This document shows, piece after piece, positions 16,301 to 24,720 of a stretch of 64,000 bases of DNA. Position numbers and translations under genes: made by a program. The stretch is from Caccoplasma sp905210875 (GTDB lineage: Bacteria > Bacteroidota > Bacteroidia > Bacteroidales > UBA11471), in assembly GCA_963931635.1 (NCBI GenBank), contig OZ007034.1, positions 1 through 64,000 on the forward strand, read 5' to 3'. The notes beneath the pieces were generated by a model, which was not told where the DNA came from, did not search any database, and saw only the letters and a program-made list of their open reading frames with translations. Position 1 is the stretch's first letter; every line of letters begins with the position of its first letter.

Positions 16301-18377
16301 TTATATAGCTGATGTGAACATAGAATCGGTGTTCCATGAGATAACCCGTCGTAAAACTTACCTGCCATATAGCGGAATCTGTCTGACTGACACCTTCCAA
16401 TTGGCAGAGAAAAAGCACAACGAGCTTTTCACGGAGTTCTTCCAGGACAATTCCAAACGGGTTAAGAAGCAGATGGCCACGCATGTAAGGGTGATTGTGG
16501 GGAATCCGCCATATTCCGCCAAACAAGGTTCGGCTAATGATAATGCACAGAATCTTTCCTATCCAAATTTGGATATGCGAATAGCAAATACATATGTAAA
16601 TGAATCAAGTACGACTTTGAAGAATTCCCTTTATGATACTTATATTAAGGCATTTCGTTGGGCATCTGACCGAATACCTGAAAACGATGGCGGAATAGTA
16701 GCTTTTATAAGTAATGGATCATGGCTTGATGGTAATGCACAAGATGGTATGCGTCGATGCTTTGAAGAAGAATTTACCTCCATCTATGTACTGAATCTGC
16801 GCGGTAACCAGCGTACTTCGGGCGAATTGTCGCGCAAAGAGGGTGGCAAAATCTTTGGTAGCGGTTCACGCACTCCCATTGCCATTACTTTCCTTGTCAA
16901 GAATCCGGCAAAGAAAGAGCTAAAGACGGTCATCCATTATCACGATATTGGCGATTACCTTACTCGTGAACAGAAGCTCAAAATGGTCAAAGATTTCCGT
17001 TCCATTTCTTCACAGAAATTGGACTGGCAAATAATCACTCCTAACGAAAAAGCAGATTGGATAAATCAACGTGATGGAATATTCGATAATTTAATTCCAT
17101 TATTTGATAATACGATTGGGCAAGGTTTTTTTAATTATATACCTATTGGTGTGTTATCCTCCCGTGATTCATGGGTATGCAATTTCGATAAAAATACTCT
17201 GCTGAGCAATATTAATCGTATGATAAACAATTATAATACATCTATTAGTCATCGGAAAGCAGAGGATTTTAATTATAATCCAATGCAAATTGGGTGGTCT
17301 GCTAATCTAAAAAAAGTAGCATTAACAGGACACTTACTAAATTTTATCCCTGAAAGTGTAACAATTTACACCTATAGACTTTTTCAAAAATCATATTTGT
17401 ACTATGAACGTTCATTAATAGAACGTCCAGGGCAATGGCAGCATATTTTCCCACCTAACTGCTACAACCAAGTTATTGGTATGAAGGGAACAGGTGGGAA
17501 TAAGGATTTTTCCTTATTTTTATATAATACGATTATTGATTACAATAATTTTGAAGCTGGAACAAAATGTTTTCCTTTATATTGGTATGAAGAAAACAAA
17601 AATCGAGAAGGAACTCTTTTCGATGATGCAGAAACCAATCGTTATATCCGTCGCGACGGCATCACAGACTGGATATTGAAAGAAGTCCGCAGTCGCTTTG
17701 GCGGCTCACGAGCCATTACTAAAGAACATATTTTCTACTATGTGTATGGATTGCTTCATTCCAAGCAATACCGAGAGCGTTTCGCCGATGATCTGAAGAA
17801 GTCATTGCCACGCATTCCCATAGTGGATAACGTACAGGACTTTATGGCTTTTTATAAAGCCGGAAAGGAACTGGCCGACTTACATTTTAACTATGAGCAA
17901 GGCATCAATATTCCTGCTACAGAACAAGGCGCAGTCGCTTATTCGGAAATGTCGGCGCAGGCACAACGTACATTCGGTGTAATTGTTACGGGAGACATTG
18001 ACATTTGGCAGGACGAGTGGACCGAAGAAACATACCAATACTTTGCCGTGGAAAAGATGCGCTTTGCCAAAGTGCGTGACGAAAACGGAAAGCTCATCGC
18101 CGACAAAACACACATCATCTACAATAGCCACATTACCATTGAGAATATTCCGCTCAAAGCCTATGAGTACATCGTCAATGGTAAGTCAGCCATTGAATGG
18201 ATAATGGAACGCTATGCCGTAACCATTGATAAAGCATCCCAAATCAAGAACAACCCCAACGATTGGTCAAAGGAACGCGAGCAACCCCGCTACATCCTCG
18301 ACCTACTGCTTTCAGTCATTATCCTCTCTTGCAAAACGGTAGATGTCACATCCACATTTCCATTTTGCAAATGGTAA
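13395..18377 (+). CDS. Type ISP single-polypeptide restriction-modification enzyme
   Basis: About 1,660 residues from ATG 13395, which aligns with the usual family start (MNFKEILHKFR); an earlier start would lie inside the inverted repeat. Domains: N-terminal Mrr-like PD-(D/E)XK nuclease with GIDLVA and AIQCK (D64, Q78-K80); SF2 translocase with Walker A ACGTGKT (about 204), DEAH box ICDEAHRTTG (about 340), ATPRLY and QSVGRVMR; a helical coupler; an N6-adenine methyltransferase with DPFVGTGTF (about 926) and NPPYSA (about 1035); and a C-terminal target-recognition domain. The length and order match LlaGI/LlaBIII-type enzymes, which methylate one strand of an asymmetric site and cleave after translocation. 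The reading frame is intact. Expression probably depends on the upstream inversion. Confidence 0.9.
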   Translation: MNFKEILHKFRTESFTEKEKGTKFERLMRSWLLTDPRYNELEKVWLWEEFPGRKDFGGTDTGIDLVAKTEMGDYWAIQCKCYAEDATIDKPAVDSFLATSSRTFTNEVTFQTTRFSNRVWISTTSHWGSNAEEAIRNQEPPVTRVGMADLNSSPVDWQKLLDGLTGNSALIEGKKPRKHQLDAISKAYMHYITEGNDRDKLIMACGTGKTYTSLLIAEQLLNGKGLVLFMVPSIALLGQSLNAWSADAGKTIKAVCICSDSKASRKIQKNKYDDADDSVVDLAVPASTNPKSIASQLKKYRSHDGLVVVFSTYQSIDAVSEAQQEILSETNGEYGVFDFIICDEAHRTTGVKLSDKDESNFTKIHSDDNVKGRKRLYMTATPRLYGESAKVKASEKDCILCSMDDKALYGEEFYRVNFSYAVQNGLLTDYKVLVLTVGENDVPDNIKRDITDTTTELNFDDTSKLIGVINGLSKMIQGDDHRTWDADPHMMRRAVAFCSSIDKSASRTGIASKYVASVLPQISEKYDKNLDAESLSHTVSITAKHIDGSMNSQERNGILQWLSDEPDNDRECRVVTNVRCLSEGVDVPSLDAVLFLSARNSQVDVVQSVGRVMRTFHKGQLDEKKYGYIIIPIVVPSGVSAEEALDNSKTFDVVWEILNALRSHDDRFNAMVNKIALNKQKPNKQSYTPSVTIGRPGLGFQEGESEARELENAEIARQLELRFGELQDGMYAKLVEKCGDRLYWENWAKEIGLIAHKFIERISKLIQSGIHKKAFNEYLKGLQRDLNPSVDAAQAIEMLAQHIITRPVFDALFADYQFVNNNAVSRSMQRMIDLLQEQAFEKDTEILDKFYESVRMNVGGIDNLEGKQTIIKNLYEKFFKGAFPLTVEKLGIVYTPVECVDFIIRSVDDILKAEFNTSLTAQNVHILDPFVGTGTFITRLLQSGLIRPEDMERKYLNEIHCNEIVLLAYYIADVNIESVFHEITRRKTYLPYSGICLTDTFQLAEKKHNELFTEFFQDNSKRVKKQMATHVRVIVGNPPYSAKQGSANDNAQNLSYPNLDMRIANTYVNESSTTLKNSLYDTYIKAFRWASDRIPENDGGIVAFISNGSWLDGNAQDGMRRCFEEEFTSIYVLNLRGNQRTSGELSRKEGGKIFGSGSRTPIAITFLVKNPAKKELKTVIHYHDIGDYLTREQKLKMVKDFRSISSQKLDWQIITPNEKADWINQRDGIFDNLIPLFDNTIGQGFFNYIPIGVLSSRDSWVCNFDKNTLLSNINRMINNYNTSISHRKAEDFNYNPMQIGWSANLKKVALTGHLLNFIPESVTIYTYRLFQKSYLYYERSLIERPGQWQHIFPPNCYNQVIGMKGTGGNKDFSLFLYNTIIDYNNFEAGTKCFPLYWYEENKNREGTLFDDAETNRYIRRDGITDWILKEVRSRFGGSRAITKEHIFYYVYGLLHSKQYRERFADDLKKSLPRIPIVDNVQDFMAFYKAGKELADLHFNYEQGINIPATEQGAVAYSEMSAQAQRTFGVIVTGDIDIWQDEWTEETYQYFAVEKMRFAKVRDENGKLIADKTHIIYNSHITIENIPLKAYEYIVNGKSAIEWIMERYAVTIDKASQIKNNPNDWSKEREQPRYILDLLLSVIILSCKTVDVTSTFPFCKW

Positions 18378-18387
18378 TTTCAATAAA

Positions 18388-18432
18388 CAAAACGAACTGT
18401 GGTAATATACAATTTTGCCACAGTTCGTTTTG
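18388..18432. terminator. Bidirectional terminator
   Basis: A perfect 15-bp stem (CAAAACGAACTGTGG at 18388-18402 with 18418-18432) and a 15-base loop lie between the convergent restriction-modification and ATPase genes, with a T-rich tail on the + side. Confidence 0.75.
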
Positions 18433-18456
18433 TTTTAAGAATTTAAGTATTTTGTA

Positions 18457-19818
18457 TCAAATTGTACGATGCGCTCTAATGTAATTTCTCATACATTCTA
18501 TGGAATCTTTTAATTCTTGTTCGCTATAACTATTATTGCGATTTTCTGGATGATGAATGATATGCCGAATTTTTTCCGTTTTAGAAATTTGTAAATTTGA
18601 TGTTGTTCCGTTCTTATTCAATTTTGTATAATTGACTTTTACCTGATGCCCATCATAATCATTTTTCCAACCTTCAGCTTCTATATAACCATATAACGCA
18701 TTGTGATAATCTGTTGATGATACATCAAAAGCTTGAAAATTAATCTCAGCCGCTAAAGTATATGGTAATACTGCTGGGGCATCAATACTTCCTGCTGAGA
18801 TGTTTCCCATGCTATCTTTTAGAATTATAACTTTTGTATCATTCAAGTCTTGCAGGGCTTCACTAATAACACCCTCAGAATGGCTTGCAAAAAATAATTG
18901 AGCTATTTGTACCCCATTATTATCTGTAAAGAGATTTTTATAATATCTTAAAATGTTTTTCTGCCATTTAGGGTGCATACTTAATTCGGGCTCATCAACC
19001 ATGATTATAGCACCATTAAGCTGATTTATGTTTCTTAAAAGATAAGCCCCCCTAAATACAATTTGTTTTTCTCCTGTACTTAGATCATCTATCGATATTT
19101 CTACTCCGTTTTTCTCAAATAATATAACCTTTTCACCATCAATATTCCCGACTTTTTTGTACTTTACCTTATCAAAGAAATTATTAAATGCTTTTTTAAA
19201 TCTAAAAATTTTCGAATTGTGTTCAAATTCAGAAGTAGTCATTGCTGCTTCCCCACGGCTTTCCCTTTGTGTATTTATATCATAATACTCTTCGTTATCT
19301 TGATTTTGAATATCAACAATAAGCTGCTTTAATGATGTAAAATTGTCTTCTTTATCAGAATCGTATTTATTCTTGTCTAATTCATTTGTTTTTACAGACT
19401 CTATTTTGCTAGTTTTATAGTCCGCTCTAGGCCTCGAAAACACACATCCATACGACCTTGGATCTTTTTCATCAGATTGAATGGTGCTTGGGTTATTAAC
19501 TTTATCTGAACGTATATTTTCAGCTGTATCATTCTTCACATCAAATCGTGTAAAGAACGTGTCATTTGATTCTGGAATCATTGGAGGTTTGAGAATATAC
19601 AATTCGTTATTTACCTCATATTCTATCATGTCAAATGGCTTAAAACTACCAATGCACAGGAAGGTATTTAGTGTTTCCAAGATAGTCGTTTTTCCACTCC
19701 CATTTTCGCCTGCAAAAACAATAGTTGAAAAAGGATGATTAGTTACTGGATTTACAAAATCCAATTCAAGATTTCCTAATATAGGATGATTTGTCCATTT
19801 AACTTTTCTTATCTTCAT
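18457..19818 (-). CDS. OLD/RecF-like ATPase with C-terminal HEPN-like motif
   Basis: A 453-residue ABC-type ATPase: Walker A AGENGSGKTT (37-45), a middle insertion, signature-like DLSTGEKQIVF (about 244), Walker B IIMVDEPELSMHP (about 273-285) and the switch FFASHSEGV. Instead of a TOPRIM domain, the C-terminus has KIRHIIHHPEN (R418...H423, an RX4H motif) followed by a helix ELKDSIECM, resembling the HEPN-type ends of PrrC/RloC-like and other abortive-infection ATPases. Inference: a phage-responsive ATPase that controls an RNase domain. It is monocistronic and divergent from the Cap4/SMC operon (113 bp apart). PtuA-like ATPases are an alternative, but no HNH partner is present. Confidence 0.7.
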   Translation of the reverse strand: MKIRKVKWTNHPILGNLELDFVNPVTNHPFSTIVFAGENGSGKTTILETLNTFLCIGSFKPFDMIEYEVNNELYILKPPMIPESNDTFFTRFDVKNDTAENIRSDKVNNPSTIQSDEKDPRSYGCVFSRPRADYKTSKIESVKTNELDKNKYDSDKEDNFTSLKQLIVDIQNQDNEEYYDINTQRESRGEAAMTTSEFEHNSKIFRFKKAFNNFFDKVKYKKVGNIDGEKVILFEKNGVEISIDDLSTGEKQIVFRGAYLLRNINQLNGAIIMVDEPELSMHPKWQKNILRYYKNLFTDNNGVQIAQLFFASHSEGVISEALQDLNDTKVIILKDSMGNISAGSIDAPAVLPYTLAAEINFQAFDVSSTDYHNALYGYIEAEGWKNDYDGHQVKVNYTKLNKNGTTSNLQISKTEKIRHIIHHPENRNNSYSEQELKDSIECMRNYIRAHRTI

Positions 19819-19931
19819 AAACTTCTAATATTAATTTGTTAGTACAAAATTACAGTTTTATTACTTGTTAGCTAAGTAGTTATCAAAAAAATCACTAATA
19901 TTGCATAGGTATTTGTAAATGTAATACAATA

Positions 19932-20930
19932 ATGACAAATAGAACAGCTACCTCAGTATTGTTTGGATTTGATTTTCAAGCGAACGCAGCAATAGTGTTA
20001 ATGCTTGAGAATATTAAAGATATGTCCAGTATCCGTTTAGAAGGATCTGAAGATATAGAAATCAATCTAAACAATGGCAGCAGTATTTTGGCTCAAGCAA
20101 AGTCTGTTGTAAATAGTAGTACTGACTTCTCAAATGTACTATCCAATCTTAAAAAGTCTATAATATCTTTATCAGAAGCAGAGCATAAATTGGGAGTAGT
20201 GAAAGAACTTATATATATAACTAACACTCCAAACCCATTCAATGAGAAACAATTGAACCCTATATTTTATGGTGCTTCACAAAGGGATTATAGCTCATTG
20301 CCAAGACCTTTAAAAGATAAAATTAATAAGATAATCTCTAAGATTGAAAAGCCTCTTGATACGAGTAAATTCAAAATACAGATTTTACCTTTTGAGACAG
20401 ATAATGACAATGAAAGATATAAATGTGTTATGAATGCTATTGGTGATTTCATTCCCAAATTAGGAAATATATCTATAGCTAAAGACAACTTACACGGAAT
20501 TTGGGTAAAAGATCTTTTTAGAAGTGGAACGAAAAGGATGTCTGATATAAAACTAACTAAAAAAGATATTATATGGCCTTTAATAGTTCTTGTAACTCAA
20601 AATGAAAATTATGATGAAGATGAATTTGATGATTCTGAGATATATGAACTATCGAGAAGTTACGAAGCAATTATAAATACCTGCTCGGAAAAATACGAAT
20701 TTGTAACTAAGGTGCTATGTGCATACAATGTTTTTTATAAAGAAGCAAAACAAAGTGAAAGGAAACGAAAATTTATAGAAATGGAGAGTAGTAAGTTCGC
20801 ATATCTTTTTGAAGGGGAAAGTGTATCTTTATCTAATACTCTACAAGAAAAACTCCTACAAATTATTGTTCGCAATATTTTGAACAAACGTATTCAAATT
20901 GACAATATTAAGAATGCTGTGAATCTATGA
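19932..20930 (+). CDS. Cap4/DUF4297-like nuclease (LmuA-like effector)
   Basis: 332 residues. The N-terminus has the Cap4/DUF4297 PD-(D/E)XK pattern: FGFDFQANAAIVLMLENI (11-28), RLEGSEDIEI (35-44, acidic active-site residues E40/D41) and AQAKS (Q55-K57). The remaining part is helical, acidic around residues 215-235, and probably mediates assembly with the ATPase. Cap4-type nucleases act as DNA-cleaving effectors in CBASS and in Lamassu, where they pair with an SMC-like LmuB. The ATGA overlap with the next gene shows a two-gene operon. No LmuC-like third gene is visible. Confidence 0.65.
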   Translation: MTNRTATSVLFGFDFQANAAIVLMLENIKDMSSIRLEGSEDIEINLNNGSSILAQAKSVVNSSTDFSNVLSNLKKSIISLSEAEHKLGVVKELIYITNTPNPFNEKQLNPIFYGASQRDYSSLPRPLKDKINKIISKIEKPLDTSKFKIQILPFETDNDNERYKCVMNAIGDFIPKLGNISIAKDNLHGIWVKDLFRSGTKRMSDIKLTKKDIIWPLIVLVTQNENYDEDEFDDSEIYELSRSYEAIINTCSEKYEFVTKVLCAYNVFYKEAKQSERKRKFIEMESSKFAYLFEGESVSLSNTLQEKLLQIIVRNILNKRIQIDNIKNAVNL

Positions 20931-22372
20931 TTTTCAATTCAATCTATATCGAAGAGGCTGGTAATAAACGTTTGATTGTTTTCTCTGATAGAAACAATCT
21001 CATACATAGCCTTGCAAATAGTAAGGGTAAAACGACTTTACTAAGACTTATGTTATATTCAATCGGATATAGCATACCTAATACTAAGCATATTAAATTC
21101 GAGAACTGCAAAGTCGAAAGTCAAATAACTTTGGATAGTGGAGAGGTTTTAGTATTATGTAGAGAATCGAGGGATTACATTGAATTGAAACAGAATGATT
21201 TTGTAGTAACATATGTTTTGCCAAGTGATGAAGCGGCCCTTCATAAAATTATTTTTAAAGCCAATTATCCAGAACTAATAAATAATCTTTTAGGAATATT
21301 CTATTTTGACCAGGAAAAGGGATGGACTTTGCTTAATCGAGGAGTTGTCATTGGAAGTATTCGCTTTAATATTGAGGAACTAATTAGAGGCATTGCAGAG
21401 ATTGATTGTTCTGAATTATATAGACAAAAGGAGACAAAGAGACAAGATCTTTTGAAATACAAACAGATGTTTAGTGTTTCTAAGTATCAAGAAACTATTG
21501 ATTCCGAATCCAATAATCTTGCAGGAGAATCATATAATTCTTTGATTGATAGCAAAATCAATCAATGTAAGATGCGGCATAATCTATTGAAAAAAGAACT
21601 ATCTCGGATAGATAAAGTCCTTAAAGAAAATAAGCATTTTAGAAACTTTATTGGAGAGATTGGTTTATTGGTAAAAACTCCAAATGGAGATACTATAGCT
21701 GTAACAGAAAATAATATTGTGGGTCTTAATGATGCCATAGATTTTCTTGTAGCAAAGCGTAAACTTATAGCGACACAATACAACCAGATTCAAGCAGAAA
21801 TCTGTAAATATGAGAAAGAACGTAGATTTGAAGAACAACAGTTATCTTTTTTTGATAATGTTGAAACAATAGCCGACATATTTGATAAAAGAATCTCAAC
21901 AATTCCTATTAATGAAGTAGCTGTAAAAAAAGGAATAGCAAAGTTAGAAAAGGAGATTGCTGAAATTAATTCAAAAATAAAGGACTTAACACGTGCTGCA
22001 AATAGTGTTATAACACCAATATTTAATAATACAAGGAAGTATCTTACAGAGTTAGGATTAGATGGAGAATCTATCTCAGAAAAATATTTGTTTACATCAA
22101 ATTTGAAAGAATTATCTGGAGCAATTTTGCATAAAACAGTTTTTGCTTTTAGATTAGCATGTTTATTGGAAGTTGAAAAACATTTAAATATAAAAATGCC
22201 AATAATTCTTGATTCTCCTAGTGGAAAAGAAATTGATCATCAAAATATCGAAGCAATGATAAAAATTTTGAAACGAGATTTCTCTGAAAATCAAATAATT
22301 ATTGCCTCTATTTACGAATATGATTTAATAAATATAAATAAAATCAATATTGTAAATAGACTAATTGAATAA
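20927..22372 (+). CDS. SMC/Rad50-like ATPase (LmuB/ABC-3C-like)
   Basis: A 481-residue ATPase with head domains at both ends: N-terminal P-loop NSKGKTTLLR (31-40), a central coiled coil (about 195-365, Lys/Glu-rich), signature-like LKELSGAIL (about 395), and Walker B MPIILDSPSG (424-433), in which DSP replaces the usual DE, as in other short SMC-like defence ATPases. The coiled coil is much shorter than in chromosomal SMC or typical LmuB proteins. In Lamassu and ABC-3C systems such ATPases sense aberrant DNA ends and release a nuclease effector. Its start overlaps the Cap4-like gene by 4 bp, so the two are translated together. Confidence 0.7.
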   Translation: MIFNSIYIEEAGNKRLIVFSDRNNLIHSLANSKGKTTLLRLMLYSIGYSIPNTKHIKFENCKVESQITLDSGEVLVLCRESRDYIELKQNDFVVTYVLPSDEAALHKIIFKANYPELINNLLGIFYFDQEKGWTLLNRGVVIGSIRFNIEELIRGIAEIDCSELYRQKETKRQDLLKYKQMFSVSKYQETIDSESNNLAGESYNSLIDSKINQCKMRHNLLKKELSRIDKVLKENKHFRNFIGEIGLLVKTPNGDTIAVTENNIVGLNDAIDFLVAKRKLIATQYNQIQAEICKYEKERRFEEQQLSFFDNVETIADIFDKRISTIPINEVAVKKGIAKLEKEIAEINSKIKDLTRAANSVITPIFNNTRKYLTELGLDGESISEKYLFTSNLKELSGAILHKTVFAFRLACLLEVEKHLNIKMPIILDSPSGKEIDHQNIEAMIKILKRDFSENQIIIASIYEYDLININKINIVNRLIE

Positions 22373-22485
22373 TTGCTTAAATTATAAATCAAGTAATTGA
22401 ATATTAGATCAATTTGATATATTGCATTTCGATAATGTCTTGGTGAATTGTAGAGTATTTTATAGAATAATTAAATTGGGAAAAT

Positions 22486-23532
22486 ATGAAAGGATTACCA
22501 TTACAAGTAAAGTCTTGTCTTGATAAAGCATTAGATTCCGCATTATTAGCAGTAGAGACGTATAATAAACCTGCTGTTAAATTTAAATCGGGCGGATACA
22601 TTGTTTTAATGTGTATAGCATGGACTTCTTTATTACATGGAATCTTTTTAAGAAAAAAGATTAAGCCAATATATAAAGAAAAAAATGGCCGATACAAAAA
22701 GGTAAATGGAGAGATTCAGTATTGGGAACTAAAAACGTGTGTCGCAAAATATTTTGTTGACAGCAACAATCCTATTCGCAAGAATTTAGAGTTTTTTATA
22801 CCGTTAAGAAACAAAATTGAACACAAATTTTTACCTGAATTAGATTCTAATATTTTTGCAGAATGCGAATCCTTATTATTGAATTTTGATAAAATCGTGG
22901 AAGCTGAATTTGGACATAAATATTGTTTGCGCGAATCGTTATCTTTTGCTTTGCAGTTATTTCCATCTTCAGAGACATTAAGTATGGCTACAAAAGCAAA
23001 TAAAGACTATGATAGTATAGTTTCCTTTATTAATCAATATCGTTCTTCTATAACTACTGATGTATTAAATTCAGGTGAGTATGCTTTTAAGGCCTTTTTA
23101 ATTCAGGTTGCAAACCATAAATCTAAAGATGCATTGCCTATTCAATTTTTTTCTTTTGATAAAATGACAGATGAAGAAAAGAAAAAAGTCGAAAGAATCG
23201 CTGCATTAATCAAAGAAAAACATATTCCCGTTGCAAATGATGACAAAATAAAACCTGGTACTGTTGTTGAAATGGTCCAGCGAGCTTTAGGAAATAAATC
23301 AATAGTTAAGGGAAAGAAAAGAGTAGATAAATTCAATATGGATACACATACAAGGTGTTGGAAAAAATATAAAATAAGACCAGAAACAGGTAGTTCACAT
23401 CCAGAAAGAACAAATACTAAATATTGTGTTTATGATTCTATGAATAAAAATTATGGCTATACACAAGCGTGGGTTGATTTTTTAATTGAACAAATGAATA
23501 AGGATGAAGAATACAACTCTCTTTTTGAATGA
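22486..23532 (+). CDS. DUF3644 protein with HEPN-like motif
   Basis: 348 residues. The N-terminal 140 match DUF3644: LPLQVKSCLDKALDSALLAVETYNKP (given here in two pieces by its helix break), YIVLMCIAWTSLLHG, and IPLRNKIEHKFLPELD. The last contains R108-N-K-I-E-H113, an RX4H HEPN signature. The C-terminal half is basic and helical and ends with a winged-helix-like DTHTRCWKKYKIRP...KNYGYTQAWVDFLI, probably nucleic-acid binding. DUF3644 genes are frequent in defence islands; an RNase role is inferred from the motif. It stands alone downstream of the Cap4/SMC operon, 113 bp away, and 196 bp before the island's right boundary. Confidence 0.65.
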   Translation: MKGLPLQVKSCLDKALDSALLAVETYNKPAVKFKSGGYIVLMCIAWTSLLHGIFLRKKIKPIYKEKNGRYKKVNGEIQYWELKTCVAKYFVDSNNPIRKNLEFFIPLRNKIEHKFLPELDSNIFAECESLLLNFDKIVEAEFGHKYCLRESLSFALQLFPSSETLSMATKANKDYDSIVSFINQYRSSITTDVLNSGEYAFKAFLIQVANHKSKDALPIQFFSFDKMTDEEKKKVERIAALIKEKHIPVANDDKIKPGTVVEMVQRALGNKSIVKGKKRVDKFNMDTHTRCWKKYKIRPETGSSHPERTNTKYCVYDSMNKNYGYTQAWVDFLIEQMNKDEEYNSLFE

Positions 23533-23728
23533 AAGCAAAATAAAAAGTATATGGTTTTGCTGGTTTGTTTGAATATAATTATATCTTTGCGAAACTTATT
23601 AAGTAGGCGTTCCTTTTAATAATGCAGATTTAGACAAATAAGGGAACTTAACTCGTTTCTAAATCGTTACCTGTCTAAAAAATAGAACTTGTAAGTTTCT
23701 TATTTTCAATGAATAAGAAAAGATGTAA

Positions 23729-23745
23729 TGCCTAAAGCAGTGGAA
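23729..23745. repeat. 17-bp island boundary repeat, right
   Basis: Identical to 3062-3078, same orientation. To its right the resident integrase gene resumes in frame; to its left is island DNA with one GTTACCTG arm-like motif (23666-23673). Confidence 0.85.
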
Positions 23746-24684
23746 GGTTATGTGTTTTCTGATTCCGGCTTGGGCAATCCACTGTTTCAAAGGATGATGA
23801 GTCATGGATCGGGTTAAGCCTTTGAAGACTTTTCCGGTGCCCCATTCGCCACACAACTCCAGTGCTTCCTGACTGATGGGGAGGGTAGCCTCGGTTTCTG
23901 TCTTTTCGGTGCAGATACGGATATAGTAACCTTGATCCGGGCCGACTTCAAAATCACGCCAGTCCAGCTTTAGAATATCACTGATACGTAGGCCTGTCAT
24001 GCAGGCAAACAGGGAGGCTTGTTTTAAGACTGGAATCTTGCATGGCGTAGCCGCCAGTTTTTTGACTTCATCAAGTGTCAGATACTCTTTCTTGACCTCT
24101 TTCCATTCAATCTTTTCCAGAAAGTCGTTCAAGTTCTCACGCAGCATCTTCTCTTTATAGGCTATTTTCAATAAGGCACGGAACGTCGAATAATAACCAG
24201 CTGCCGAATTTCGTGAGATGTAAGCATTGGGATGATTGATCTGTTTGCATTTGAGCAGGTAATCCCTGAACTTCTCACACAGTTCCACGGTGACATCACC
24301 AAAGGTGCATTTGCCACCGACAAATTTCTCGAAGTGGTTGTAAACGCAATCCCATTTCTCGTACTTTTCTCGTGCTTTAGTCCGGAAATAGGCGAGGAAA
24401 TCTACCTTTTGTTTGTTCTTATCCAGGAACCCGAATTCTTCATTGATAAGCGACTGGACACGGATACAGCGGATTGCCTCTGCCTTGTTCAGCATGTCCT
24501 GATTGAACATTCTTTGCTGCTCGTTCTTGGGTTTGGCATAGATGTAGATACCAAGGAATTCCCGGCGACTCATCTTCATCGTATAAGGATTGCGGATGGC
24601 CGGATAATAATCTAGATAAAGAGATATGCGGTCGTTACGCAATGGCTTTTGTCTCAAAGTTACGTTGGTGCATGTAAGTGTCAT
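23729..24684 (-). pseudogene. 5' part of the resident tyrosine recombinase (split by the island)
   Basis: Codons 1-319 of a 368-residue integrase: N-terminal arm/core-binding domain, canonical catalytic Arg in FACMTGLRISDIL, and the box HITFHCFRH, where the island begins. The present frame then runs 22 codons into island DNA (stop at 23659), so it lacks the LTHKN box and nucleophilic Tyr, which are found at 2911-3060. It should be inactive unless the island excises. It lies 92 bp downstream of the HTH gene at 24777, with a 50-bp conserved element between them. Confidence 0.85.
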
Positions 24685-24720
24685 AGCTATATTGTTTTTT
24701 GATTAATACTTGTTTTTGTT

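Larger units (their letters stand above)
3062..23745. mobile_element. 20.7 kb mobilizable island carrying a defence cluster
   Basis: The island is bounded by identical 17-bp direct repeats (TGCCTAAAGCAGTGGAA) and splits an integrase gene that reads through perfectly when the island is removed. Contents in order: recombinases int1/int2, DUF3825, two excisionase-like HTH genes, DUF3408, candidate oriT, mobC, relaxase, a membrane/coiled-coil gene, recombinase int3, then restriction-modification and other defence genes. No type IV secretion genes are present, so it would need a helper conjugative element in trans. The cargo from 18,457 to 23,532 is much more AT-rich than the mobilization genes, which suggests a separate origin. 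The element may be composite. Confidence 0.8.
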
